Of a stretch of 64,000 nucleotides of DNA, positions 36,297 through 46,317 are shown piece by piece. The position numbers and the translations under genes are program-made. The notes under the pieces were generated by a model that was given only the letters and a program-made list of their open reading frames with translations, had not been told where the DNA came from and ran no database searches. The stretch is taken from contig NZ_CP080387.1 of NCBI RefSeq assembly GCF_030036535.1, positions 1,922,001 through 1,986,000 of the forward strand, given 5' to 3'. Origin of the DNA: Agrobacterium cucumeris (GTDB lineage Bacteria > Pseudomonadota > Alphaproteobacteria > Rhizobiales > Rhizobiaceae). Each line of letters starts with the position of its first letter. Within the stretch, counting starts at the first letter, position 1.

Positions 36297-37229
36297 ATGA
36301 AGGTTTTCGCAGGCAATTCGAACCGGCACCTTGCCGAAGCGATCTGCAAGTATCTCAACGTTCCTCTCGGAAATGCCACCGTAAAGCGGTTTGCTGATCA
36401 GGAAATATTCGTAGAAATCAGTGAAAACGTACGTGGCGAGGACGTTTTCGTCGTTCAGTCCACATCGTTTCCGGCAAATGATCATCTGATGGAACTGCTC
36501 ATCATGATTGATGCCATGCGCCGCTCCTCGGCAAAACGCATCACCGCGGTGCTTCCGTATTTCGGTTATGCCCGCCAGGATCGCAAGGCCGGCCCCCGCA
36601 CACCGATTTCCGCCAAGCTCGTCGCCAACCTGATCACCGAAGCCGGCGCCGACCGCGTCTTGACGCTCGATCTTCATGCCGGCCAGATCCAGGGCTTTTT
36701 CGATATCCCGACCGACAATCTTTTCGCAGCCCCCATTCTGGCCCGCGACATCAAGGAACACTACGACACCAACAACGTCATGGTCGTTTCACCTGACGTC
36801 GGCGGCGTGGTGCGCGCCCGCGCCCTGTCAAAGCGTCTGGACTGTCTGCTGGCTATCGTTGACAAACGCCGCGACCGTCCGGGTGAATCCGAAGTCATGA
36901 ACGTTATCGGTGATGTTTCCGGCAAGGATTGCATCCTGATCGACGATATCATCGATTCCGGCGGCACGCTTTGCAATGCGGCCGAAGCGCTGTTGAAGAA
37001 GGGCGCCACCAGCGTCACCGCCTATATTACCCACGGCGTGCTTTCCGGCGGCGCAGTTGCCCGCGTGGCTTCCTCGAAGCTGCGCGAACTCGTCATCACC
37101 GACAGTATCCAGCCCACCACCGGCGTGCAATCCGCGCATAATATCCGCGTCATCAGCACGGCGGGCCTGCTCGGCGAAGCGATCAACCGCACCGCGCAGG
37201 AACAGTCGGTGTCCGGCCTGTTCGACTGA
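36297..37229 (+). CDS. prs: Ribose-phosphate pyrophosphokinase
   Basis: 310 residues. Makes PRPP from ribose 5-phosphate and ATP, needed for purine, pyrimidine, histidine and NAD synthesis. Motifs: [16 protein letters not shown] start, [11 protein letters not shown], the catalytic flexible loop [26 protein letters not shown] and the PRPP-binding [13 protein letters not shown] at 36297 is the conserved start; it is weakly preceded by a ribosome site and overlaps the stop of an upstream 63-codon frame. Confidence 0.96.
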   Translation: MKVFAGNSNRHLAEAICKYLNVPLGNATVKRFADQEIFVEISENVRGEDVFVVQSTSFPANDHLMELLIMIDAMRRSSAKRITAVLPYFGYARQDRKAGPRTPISAKLVANLITEAGADRVLTLDLHAGQIQGFFDIPTDNLFAAPILARDIKEHYDTNNVMVVSPDVGGVVRARALSKRLDCLLAIVDKRRDRPGESEVMNVIGDVSGKDCILIDDIIDSGGTLCNAAEALLKKGATSVTAYITHGVLSGGAVARVASSKLRELVITDSIQPTTGVQSAHNIRVISTAGLLGEAINRTAQEQSVSGLFD

Positions 37230-37256
37230 CGCTGCCGTCCTCTCCTCGCGCTCAGC

Positions 37257-37327
37257 CATCCTCGGGCTTGACCCGAGGATCCTTTGATTTCGACGAGTTA
37301 TGGATCCTCGGGTCAAGCCCGAGGATG
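37257..37327. repeat. REP-like pair: two 26-bp inverted arms
   Basis: Arms 37257-37282 and 37302-37327 are exact reverse complements separated by 19 bases. Each arm is itself a palindrome (ATCCTCGGG-cttga-CCCGAGGAT), so the unit can fold as two short hairpins or one long one. This ATCCTCGGG palindrome is a common interspersed repeat of alphaproteobacterial intergenic DNA. It sits just after prs and may end or stabilise its mRNA. Confidence 0.85.
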
Positions 37328-37523
37328 ACCGAGGGTTTGAAAACCTCGCATCCGAGCGTTCGCTGAACGCATGCGCGTTTCAAGTAAAAAAATCGCACGA
37401 TTTATATTGTTGGGAACACAAGCCCGCCCTGCAGCACGTGTTCTCGACCAAAGGTCGCTGCCTTTCGCCTTACGGAAACCATTGACGCGTTAAAGCGCAA
37501 TCGCAAGAATCATTCTGCATCCC

Positions 37524-38372
37524 TCAAGGCGATGCCGCACCCGCATCCGGCGGACGCTGCAGGCGTGTGGCGGCAGCCTTGATTTTCGGCCACCAGCGCC
37601 GGGCCCGCACACGCGCCGCATGGCTGCCATTGCGCCACAGGCTGACTGTATCGGCCGTGACGGCATCGCTCGTAAACAGATGTCGATGGCGACCAATTGC
37701 CAGCGCCCGGTAGAGAAACAGCGTCGTGAGAGCCGAGAACAGCACAGACATCACCACATCGCTGAGAAAATGCCCACCGGCCGCGATACGAAGACCGGAC
37801 ATGAGGATAACCGCGCCGGCGGCGAAGCTGCCCATCGCAACACGACCGCGCCATTGCAGACGGGGCCAGACGAGTGCGCAGAGCGGCAGGAAAAAACTAG
37901 CGATCAGCGCCGTTTCCCCCGAGGAAAACGAACAGTTGGAAAAACACTGCGTGCTGAACTGGAAAGGCGGCGTAAATAGCTGTTGCCCGCCGAAATCGCT
38001 GACGCTGAACGGCCGGGCGCGACCAATATTGGCCTTCAGCACGCCGTTCACCAGAAGCCCGGCGCACAGAACCACCGGGCCGCAGAGGAAAGCCCAGACC
38101 CGCCAGCCGGTGCGCTGCAGGGAGCCAAGCCGGGTGTTGCCGATAAGGACGATGAAGGCCAGAATGGTGGCGAGCTCCGTCAGCTCGCGCAATGTGTCGC
38201 GAAACCACTCAGGCAGCGGCTCGCGGCCAGACCACAAATTTCCCTCGGGAGAGAAGAACAGCGAAGAGAACCCAAGATCGATGGATGGGAAGGTCGCAAA
38301 CAGGATGACAAGCGCCAGGGTAACGAACATTACCCAGATGGTGATCCGCATATGCGAGAGGTCATTGTCCAT
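37524..38372 (-). CDS. PAP2-family lipid phosphatase (LpxE/LpxF-like)
   Basis: 282 residues, about six helices. The phosphatase motifs are KANIGRARP (C1), SFSSGETA (C2, SGE rather than the common SGH) and GLRIAAGGHFLSDV (C3 with Arg and His). SGE in C2 is frequent in lipid A phosphatases of the LpxE/LpxF group. Last gene of the GT2-LAB_N-GT39-PAP2 operon; its ATG at 38372 overlaps the end of the GT39 gene by 11 bases and follows GGAGG. Likely substrate is a lipid-linked phosphate in the periplasm. Confidence 0.87.
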   Translation of the reverse strand: MDNDLSHMRITIWVMFVTLALVILFATFPSIDLGFSSLFFSPEGNLWSGREPLPEWFRDTLRELTELATILAFIVLIGNTRLGSLQRTGWRVWAFLCGPVVLCAGLLVNGVLKANIGRARPFSVSDFGGQQLFTPPFQFSTQCFSNCSFSSGETALIASFFLPLCALVWPRLQWRGRVAMGSFAAGAVILMSGLRIAAGGHFLSDVVMSVLFSALTTLFLYRALAIGRHRHLFTSDAVTADTVSLWRNGSHAARVRARRWWPKIKAAATRLQRPPDAGAASP

Positions 38373-39873
38373 TAGCGCCTCCCGGAATGCACTGCGGCAG
38401 CAGGCGCCACAGCCCGATTTCCCTGCCGTCGAGGAAGCCCGGCCCGGCAGTCCAGCGCGCAACCGGCGCCTCACCGGCAAGGCAGGCCGGCAGGCCATCC
38501 ATGCTTGCCAGGAACAGGGGATTTTTGGCCTCACCGGCTTTCAGCGGATAAAGAAGCGCATAGTGGCTGGACGGCACGCCGGTTTCCGGCAATGCACGTG
38601 TCAGCGCCTGTTTTTCATCCCGCAGCTGATAAAAAAGCTCGGCCAATATGGAGCGATCGGAAGCGACAATGGCGTCCGCCCCCGCCTCTTTCGCCCGCGT
38701 AAAACCGGTGGACACCAATTCCGACCGACCGAGATAACGCTTCATCGCCAGCTCGCCGCTTGGCAGGCGCAGTTCGGTCCCGGCAATCGTCATGACGGGC
38801 AGCACAACGGCGACGATGCCACCGAGCACGAGGGTGGAGACCGTCAGCCAGCGCCGGGATGCCAGCACCGGCACCGCCAGAAGCACACCCGCGGCATAGG
38901 CTCCGACAGCCCAGTTGGCGAGCGCCCTCGACATCAAACCCTGCGCCGTGATCAGCAGCACGATCGGCACAGAGAGGGCGACCAGCGCCCGGGTTTCGGC
39001 ACTCTTCGCCCGGAAGGTCGCGACGATCATGGCGACGAAGACGAACGGCCCGACAACACCCGCCTGCGAGAAGAAAAACTCAAGCGCCGGACCGATTTTC
39101 AGCTGAATGCCGTTCCAGTTGGCATTGTCGGCCGTATGGCGCGCGGTCATGAAATCATGTGCCGCATTCCACCACAGATTGGGAGCGATAACAGCGACGC
39201 AGACAAGGGCGGCAACGCCTGCGTCCCGCAGCCGAATGCGCCAGCCCATGCAAAGCCAGCCGGCGGCGATGAAGCAGGGCAGAAAATAGATCATCGCATA
39301 TTTCGACATCAGGCCGAGGCCGAAACAGAGACCGAGCGCAAGGCTCCAACCCACTGCCGCCCTGCCCTCACTGCGGGCTTGCGCCAGCTTGCGCACGCAG
39401 ATCATCGACAACACGATGAACAGCATCATCGGCGTATCGGTCGAAATCAGCAGGCTGCCGAGCGTCACGGCGGGCAACGTCAGATAGACGACGGCGGCGA
39501 GCGAAGCCAGCCTCACATCGTAGATCATCCGTCCAAGAACAAGGATGGCCGCCGCCGCGATGCCATGCACCACGGGTGCAGCCAACCGCACCTGAAAAGT
39601 ACCTTCGCCACCGCCCAGAATGCTGAATGCACGAATGAGCCAGCCGATCAACGGCGGTTTGGAATAGGCGCCGAGAGCCATCTCCCGACCCCACAGCCAA
39701 TATTGCGCCTCGTCGACGAACAGATCGGTCCGATTGAAGGCAAGGCCGAGGACGCGCAGCACCGTCACCAAAACGATGGCCGCAAGCGCCAGCGTCATCC
39801 ACTGGCGCTGCTGGCTCGCCTGCGCATAGGGCAAAGCCGCTGCCCCGTCATGCATGCTGGCGGCGTTCTGCAT
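38362..39873 (-). CDS. GT39-family membrane glycosyltransferase (ArnT/RgtD-like)
   Basis: 503 residues, about ten to twelve helices. The N-terminal loop has the catalytic acidic motif FVDEAQYWLWG followed by SKPPLIGWLI, as in ArnT and PMT-type enzymes that use polyprenyl-phosphate sugars on the periplasmic side. A soluble C-terminal domain follows (~380-503). With the upstream GT2 and LAB_N genes it suggests a pathway that loads a sugar on a polyprenyl phosphate and transfers it to an envelope lipid. The ORF overlaps both neighbours, indicating tight coupling. Confidence 0.87.
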   Translation of the reverse strand: MQNAASMHDGAAALPYAQASQQRQWMTLALAAIVLVTVLRVLGLAFNRTDLFVDEAQYWLWGREMALGAYSKPPLIGWLIRAFSILGGGEGTFQVRLAAPVVHGIAAAAILVLGRMIYDVRLASLAAVVYLTLPAVTLGSLLISTDTPMMLFIVLSMICVRKLAQARSEGRAAVGWSLALGLCFGLGLMSKYAMIYFLPCFIAAGWLCMGWRIRLRDAGVAALVCVAVIAPNLWWNAAHDFMTARHTADNANWNGIQLKIGPALEFFFSQAGVVGPFVFVAMIVATFRAKSAETRALVALSVPIVLLITAQGLMSRALANWAVGAYAAGVLLAVPVLASRRWLTVSTLVLGGIVAVVLPVMTIAGTELRLPSGELAMKRYLGRSELVSTGFTRAKEAGADAIVASDRSILAELFYQLRDEKQALTRALPETGVPSSHYALLYPLKAGEAKNPLFLASMDGLPACLAGEAPVARWTAGPGFLDGREIGLWRLLPQCIPGGANGQ

Positions 39874-40159
39874 GGATCAACCACAGATTTCGGGCATAGA
39901 TGAACAGGCCGGACGCCTGTCCGATGATGAAGACCGGGTCGCGACGCCAAACCGCATAGGACAACAGCACAAGGCCGCCGAGAACGGAAAAATACCAGAA
40001 GGCCACCGGGATGACCGAACGGTTGGCCCGTTCCGACGAAATCCACTGAACCAGAAAACGCATGGTGAACAGCATCTGGCCCATGAAGCCGGTCATGACC
40101 CAGAGAAATTCCTTCCAGCTGTTCACATGCAGCATGGACCATATGGCCGGTGTATTCAC
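39848..40159 (-). CDS. LAB_N-domain small membrane protein
   Basis: 103 residues with three helices and the lipid-A-disaccharide-synthase N-terminal-like motif (GFMGQMLFTMRFLVQWISSERANRSVIPVAFWYFSVLGG, QASGLFIYARNLWLI). Standalone LAB_N proteins accompany GT2 dolichol-phosphate-sugar synthases, perhaps as partners or flippases (inference). Starts with GTG at 40159 overlapping the GT2 stop (GTGA). Confidence 0.88.
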   Translation of the reverse strand: MNTPAIWSMLHVNSWKEFLWVMTGFMGQMLFTMRFLVQWISSERANRSVIPVAFWYFSVLGGLVLLSYAVWRRDPVFIIGQASGLFIYARNLWLIHAERRQHA

Positions 40160-40995
40160 GGCGATGTCTCCGTTTTGAAAGTTTCGGCCCAGCTTGCCCG
40201 CTTGCGCCGGCGCAACAGCCAGGCGACGCCGATCAGATCGTGAATGCCGACGAGCGCGCGGCCGATATTGGTGTAATGGGAATTGCCATGCTGCCGCGCC
40301 CGGTGCGTCACATCGACATGGGCGACCTGCCAGCCGTCGCGGTTAAACAGCGCCGGGAAATAGCGGTGGTGGTGATCGAAATAGGGCAAGGCGAGATAGG
40401 CATCGCGGCGGAAGGCCTTGAGGCCGCAACCGGTATCGCGCGTTCCGTCCTTCAATATCCGCGCCCGAAGCCCATTGGCAAAGCGTGAGGAAAGCCGTTT
40501 TCCAAGCGTATCGCGCCGGCCGACGCGCTGGCCGGCCACCAGCCCGAGGCGGCCGGCGGCACTGGCGGCAAGAAGCGGCGCGAGAAGCGCCGGCAGATTA
40601 TCCGGCGGGTTCTGGCCGTCGCCGTCAAGCATGCAGATGACAGGCGCGCGCGCCGCCTGCACACCGCTATGGATCGCGGCCGATTGCCCGCCCTGGCGGT
40701 TGTGCCGCACCAGCCGCAGCATGGGATAGCGATCGCCGAGCGCAAGAACGGCATCCGCCGTGCGGTCGGAGGAAGCGTCATCCACCACGACGATCTCGAA
40801 CTGGCCGACCGGCTGGCAGGCAGCCACGATCTCAGCCACGAGCGTTTCCACACTCGCTTCTTCATTGTGCATGGGCACGATAACGGCGAAATCCGGCGTC
40901 GATCGCAAAGTGGCTCCGTCACATCCGTCTGCGCGGGTGGCGCAAACATCATCGATAGTGGCAGGAGATGGAGCGCGAAAAGCTTGCATGAACAT
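40156..40995 (-). CDS. GT2-family polyprenyl-phosphate sugar transferase (DPM/ArnC/RgtE-like)
   Basis: 279 residues. GT-A fold: FAVIVPMHNEEASVETLVAEI, VVDDASSDRTADA with the DxD-like region CMLDGDGQNPPDN, and DTGCGLKAFRRDAYLALPYF. No C-terminal membrane helices, so a soluble or peripheral enzyme. Members make dolichyl- or undecaprenyl-phosphate sugars from nucleotide sugars. First gene of the envelope operon. Start uncertain between ATGs at 40995 and 40989. Confidence 0.88.
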   Translation of the reverse strand: MFMQAFRAPSPATIDDVCATRADGCDGATLRSTPDFAVIVPMHNEEASVETLVAEIVAACQPVGQFEIVVVDDASSDRTADAVLALGDRYPMLRLVRHNRQGGQSAAIHSGVQAARAPVICMLDGDGQNPPDNLPALLAPLLAASAAGRLGLVAGQRVGRRDTLGKRLSSRFANGLRARILKDGTRDTGCGLKAFRRDAYLALPYFDHHHRYFPALFNRDGWQVAHVDVTHRARQHGNSHYTNIGRALVGIHDLIGVAWLLRRRKRASWAETFKTETSP

Positions 40996-41182
40996 GAACG
41001 ACCGTTGAACTTCGCACGGTATGCGCCCGTTCTGTTGCAGTTTTATAACGGGTACGACGCCTGAACAGGTCGGCGATTTTTTCGCGGTATGCGGGAAATA
41101 ATCATACAAATTTCAGCCCTTTAACGTGGCCGTAAACAATTGTTGCGACGCTGCGGCAACGTTTTTTTGGGGGAGGAAACAG

Positions 41183-43447
41183 ATGCCGGGTGCAAATCCG
41201 ACTGCTGTCAGAGCTAAATCATTGTCAATCAAGGCCAAATTTGCGGGGCTCGTCACCGGTGCGACGCTGGTTTCCTGCCTGTCCGTGGGGCTGCTGTCCT
41301 ATGAGATGGGTAAGTCGGGCCTGATCGACGCCAGCAAAATAAGGCTGGAGACGGTTGCAGGAAATCAGTCCAAGCAGCTGGACGCCTATACGCTGCGGGT
41401 TGAACAAAGCATTTCCGAACTGTCGCAAAATGCCGCGATCGCCCAGGCGCTGGAAACCATGACCAATGTCGTGCCGACGGAAAAGGATGCGATCATCCAG
41501 GCTTTCCGTCGCGAAGGTGTCTCCGAGGAAGAGCGCGCCTCCTTCAACGGCGAAGGATTGCGGTTGCTCTATGCCATTCGCCACGCGACGATCAACGCGA
41601 CCATCGCCAGCGTCTGGCGCAACACCCGGGTCAGCGATATTTATGTGATCGACAAGACCGGGCTGATTATCTATTCCGTCACCAAGGGCAAGAACTTCCT
41701 GACCAGTGTCAAGGACCCCGAGAACAGCGCGATCAAGGAATTGTTCGATCGCGTTGAAGCCGGCAAGGACGGTGTCGTCAGCACGACCGGATTTACCGGC
41801 GGCGCGAATGATTCAGCCATGGTCGGCATGCCGCTCGCGGTCTCCAACTGGGGCCAGCTGCAGCGCAAGGGCGCCGTCATCATGCGCATTTCAGCCGACC
41901 GCATCGGCGCGGTGGTCACGCCGGAGGAAACCGGCAAGACCATTGATGACGCCGTTCTTCTGACGGCGGAGGGCAAGCGCCGGGCAGGCGTGCTTTCGGG
42001 CGGCGCAGATGCCGCGGTTTCGGAAAGCCTCGCGGCCCTCTCCAGCACCAGCGAAGCCGGAACGGTGATGGCGCAGACATCTGCGGGCAACATCTTCTAT
42101 GCCTATCGCCCGGTCTCCGTCTTCGGTCAGAAGCATCTTCTGGCCATCGGCCAGCAGGAAAGCAAGGTTCTCGCAGCCGCCAATGATCTGGCCTTCTGGG
42201 CGACGCTGGCGACACTGGCGGTGCTTGCCGTCATGACGCTTGTCGGCATCTTCGTTTCCGCCAGCCTCACCAAGCCGCTGACTGGCCTTGCCAGGCTGAT
42301 GGAGCGCCTGAACGGTGGTGAAAACAACATCGAGATCAAGGCGGTTTCCCGTGGCGACGAGATCGGCACCATGGCGCGCGCGCTGGAATCCTTCCGTCAG
42401 GGCATTCTGGACAAACAGAACATGGAAGCCGAGTCCCATCGCAAGAGCGAAGAACTGGACGAGGAACGCGCCCAGCGCGAGATGGAAAAGGCAAGAAGCG
42501 CCAAGGAACTCGAAGAGGCCGTCGATGCGCTTGCCTCCGGCCTTGCCCATCTTGCAGCCGGCAGGCTCGATCTGCGCATTGAAAAATCCTTCGTGCCGTC
42601 GCTCGATCATCTGCGCATCGACTTCAACAACTCCATGGCGGGGCTGGAAGCGACAATCGCCAATATCGGCGAAAGCGCCAATGCCATCCGCTCCGGCTCC
42701 GGCGAGCTGAAAAGCGCATCGGAAGATCTGTCGCGGCGCACGGAACGGCAGGCGGCCGCCCTTGAAGAAGCGGCAGCCGCACTGGGCGACATGACGCAGG
42801 CCGTCAATGTTTCGCTTTCACGCTGCGATGTCGCAGTTGGTACGACAGCGGAAACCATGCAGGACGCCCATAAATCCACGGCTGTCGTGAAAGAAGCCAT
42901 CGTCGCCATGGAGCGTATCGAAACCTCGTCGTCCAAGATCCGCCAGATCATCGACGTCATCGACCAGATCGCCTTCCAGACCAACCTTCTGGCGCTGAAT
43001 GCCGGCGTGGAAGCGGCGCGTGCCGGTGAAGCCGGAAAGGGCTTTGCTGTCGTGGCGCAGGAAGTTCGCGAACTCGCGCAGAAATCGGCAGCCGCCGCCC
43101 GCGACATTACCACACTGATCGCCACTTCGGCGGGCGATGTGGAAAGCGGCGTGGCGCTGGTGCTGAAGACCGGCGAAAGCCTGGAGCAGATCCAGAAACG
43201 CATCCAGTCGGTCAACGACCAGATCGGCGCGATTGCCACGGCCTCGCGCGAACAGTCCGGCCGCCTCGGCGAGATCAATGCCTCGGTCAACGAACTCGAT
43301 CATGTGACGCAGCAGAATGCGGCGATGGTGGAGGAAACCACGGCAGCGGCTTTCTCGCTGGCCAACGAGGCGGATGGCCTGACCGAACAGGTAGGGCAAT
43401 TCTCCGTCGGCCATACCCAACAGCGGGATCAGCGTTACGCGGCATAA
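41183..43447 (+). CDS. Methyl-accepting chemotaxis protein
   Basis: 754 residues. N-terminal helix (~20-45), a large periplasmic Cache-type sensor (~50-330), second helix (~345-367), HAMP (SLTKPLTGLARLMERLNGGE), a second HAMP-like linker (~440-510), and the signalling domain with the hairpin tip region IDQIAFQTNLLALNAGVEAARAGEAGKGFAVVAQEVREL. No C-terminal CheR/CheB pentapeptide. ATG at 41183 follows GGGGGAGGAAACAG. Single-gene unit with a terminator. The ligand is not predictable from sequence alone. Confidence 0.94.
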   Translation: MPGANPTAVRAKSLSIKAKFAGLVTGATLVSCLSVGLLSYEMGKSGLIDASKIRLETVAGNQSKQLDAYTLRVEQSISELSQNAAIAQALETMTNVVPTEKDAIIQAFRREGVSEEERASFNGEGLRLLYAIRHATINATIASVWRNTRVSDIYVIDKTGLIIYSVTKGKNFLTSVKDPENSAIKELFDRVEAGKDGVVSTTGFTGGANDSAMVGMPLAVSNWGQLQRKGAVIMRISADRIGAVVTPEETGKTIDDAVLLTAEGKRRAGVLSGGADAAVSESLAALSSTSEAGTVMAQTSAGNIFYAYRPVSVFGQKHLLAIGQQESKVLAAANDLAFWATLATLAVLAVMTLVGIFVSASLTKPLTGLARLMERLNGGENNIEIKAVSRGDEIGTMARALESFRQGILDKQNMEAESHRKSEELDEERAQREMEKARSAKELEEAVDALASGLAHLAAGRLDLRIEKSFVPSLDHLRIDFNNSMAGLEATIANIGESANAIRSGSGELKSASEDLSRRTERQAAALEEAAAALGDMTQAVNVSLSRCDVAVGTTAETMQDAHKSTAVVKEAIVAMERIETSSSKIRQIIDVIDQIAFQTNLLALNAGVEAARAGEAGKGFAVVAQEVRELAQKSAAAARDITTLIATSAGDVESGVALVLKTGESLEQIQKRIQSVNDQIGAIATASREQSGRLGEINASVNELDHVTQQNAAMVEETTAAAFSLANEADGLTEQVGQFSVGHTQQRDQRYAA

Positions 43448-43460
43448 GCCGCAACGAAAA

Positions 43461-43492
43461 AAGGCCGGAGGCAAAACCTCCGGCCTTTTTAT
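43461..43492 (+). terminator. Terminator of the chemoreceptor gene
   Basis: AAGGCCGGAGG (43461-43471) / CCTCCGGCCTT (43477-43487), loop CAAAA, then TTTTTAT. Confidence 0.93.
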
Positions 43493-43503
43493 TTGTGCCG
43501 GGC

Positions 43504-43527
43504 TCCCAGGGGCCAAAGCCCCTGGGA
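43504..43527. other. 10-bp perfect hairpin between convergent genes
   Basis: TCCCAGGGGC (43504-43513) / GCCCCTGGGA (43518-43527), loop CAAA. No T-tract on either side. It may help end the aldehyde dehydrogenase mRNA from the minus strand, or be a small repeat. Confidence 0.5.
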
Positions 43528-43580
43528 ACGCGCCGGCGAAGGGAGATCACGATGACCCTCGCCGGCTTCCGGGGAGGAGC

Positions 43581-45098
<1,518 letters not shown>

Positions 45099-45121
45099 GA
45101 TTTCATCCTCCCTGATGAAAA

Positions 45122-45138
45122 CGATCCGTGACGGATCG
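45122..45138 (-). promoter_or_regulatory. Inverted repeat CGATCCGT-N-ACGGATCG in the aldehyde dehydrogenase leader
   Basis: Perfect 8-bp arms with a one-base centre, 24 bases ahead of the ATG. It is either an operator or an mRNA hairpin near the ribosome site. Confidence 0.4.
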
Positions 45139-45205
45139 CATGGGAGGAAGGTGGGCCTAGATAGTACGGTCGGGTAGAGGGGCGGCGCGGTTCCGCAGCG
45201 CACAT

Positions 45206-45223
45206 TGTCTCACATCTGCGACA
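45206..45223 (-). promoter_or_regulatory. Imperfect palindrome TGTC-N10-GACA upstream of the aldehyde dehydrogenase
   Basis: TGTCTCACA and TCTGCGACA agree at seven of nine positions as inverted arms. It lies 108 bases before the ATG, a usual place for an activator site, and the adjacent Fis-HTH protein is the candidate binder. Confidence 0.45.
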
Positions 45224-45251
45224 GACCCGCTGCGGGATGGCTTAAACAGCC

Positions 45252-46265
45252 TCAATGCACGGCAAGCTTCTTCATCTTGCGATGCAGCGTGGCCCGGCTG
45301 ATGCCGAGCAGCGATGCGGCCTGCGTGACATTGCCATTGGTGCGCGACAGGACCCGTCGCAGCGCCGAACGCTCCGCTTCGGCGAGGTCGGAGCCGCTGT
45401 CATGACGCTCCTCCTGCAGAATATCGGCAGCCGGCAAACCCTGCGCAATGGCATGGTCGTCAAGCTTCAACGCCAGACGGGCGGCACGTGTCGCACCGAG
45501 AACGAGATCGTCCTGATCCACCGCCAGCAGCGAAAGCGCCGCACCGAAACCGCTCGGCACCACGACGATACGTGCGCCCGGAAAGGCCCGGCGGAAAAGA
45601 TTACCCTCGATGCGCTGCGCCGCATCCCTCACCGCCTGGGTGACGAAGGAGAAGGTCATTTCGTTGATGTCGTCGCGGCAGGTGGAAATATCGAGCGCAC
45701 CTGTCACCCGGCCGGTGTGATCGCGGATCGGCGCAGTGGTGCAGCAGAGTTCGGTATTTGACGTGAAGAAATGCTGGTCGCGATAGACCACCACCGAACG
45801 CTCGTCGACAAGTGCCGTGCCGATGCCGTTGGTGCCGACGCTCGCTTCGCTCCAGACGGCGCCGGACCAGAGGCCGAGCGCGCGGAAGTCCCGGTCGTCG
45901 CCGGCGGCACCCCGCCGTTCCAGCGCAACGCCCTGCGCATCGGTCAAAAGCAGGCAGCAGCCGGATTTGCCGACACTGTGAAAGATGCGGTCGAGTTCGT
46001 CGGTGCTTTCGGCGATCAAGCCGGCAGCACTTTCACGGGCGCGGCGAAATTCGAATTCGCTGAGAAAGATCGGCTTGCGGTTTTCCTCCGGCGCAAGACG
46101 ATGCTTGACCATGCAGCGGCGCCATGAAGCGACAATCGGAGAACTTGCGGCTGCGGAACGGTGGCGCGCTGTTTCATACACGCGTTCTGCATGGGCGATG
46201 TCGGTCGGCATACGCTCCTCCCAAAGCTTTTCGGCGATGGTGCGCTGGAAGCGTTCATGTTTCAA
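45252..46265 (-). CDS. AcoR-like GAF/Fis-HTH regulator without an AAA+ domain
   Basis: 337 residues. The N-terminal ~230 residues match the AcoR sensor (SWRRCMVKHRLAPEE, GAF domain with SVGTNGIGTALVDERSVVVYRDQHFF, TAPIRDHTGRVTGALDIS), and the C-terminal 45 residues are a Fis-type helix-turn-helix (LRRVLSRTNGNVTQAASLLGISRATLHRKMKKL). The sigma-54-interacting AAA+ domain (GAFTGA, Walker motifs) normally between them is absent and is replaced by a short PAS-like segment. So it probably works on a sigma-70 promoter. Regulates the aldehyde dehydrogenase (inference from position). ATG at 46265. Confidence 0.9.
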   Translation of the reverse strand: MKHERFQRTIAEKLWEERMPTDIAHAERVYETARHRSAAASSPIVASWRRCMVKHRLAPEENRKPIFLSEFEFRRARESAAGLIAESTDELDRIFHSVGKSGCCLLLTDAQGVALERRGAAGDDRDFRALGLWSGAVWSEASVGTNGIGTALVDERSVVVYRDQHFFTSNTELCCTTAPIRDHTGRVTGALDISTCRDDINEMTFSFVTQAVRDAAQRIEGNLFRRAFPGARIVVVPSGFGAALSLLAVDQDDLVLGATRAARLALKLDDHAIAQGLPAADILQEERHDSGSDLAEAERSALRRVLSRTNGNVTQAASLLGISRATLHRKMKKLAVH

Positions 46266-46317
46266 CTAAAAACTTCGCGACCGGCATGGCCGGACGCAAC
46301 CGCGGGCTGCGGCCAGC

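Noticed and set aside
37726..39903. 725-codon plus-strand frame over the PAP2 and GT39 genes
   Set aside because: Antisense of two membrane-protein genes; Arg/His/Gln-rich repeats typical of a shadow frame.
45099..45251. Sigma-54 (-24/-12) promoter for the aldehyde dehydrogenase
   Set aside because: Looked for TGGCAC-N5-TTGC on the minus strand and found none; the adjacent activator also lacks the sigma-54 contact domain.
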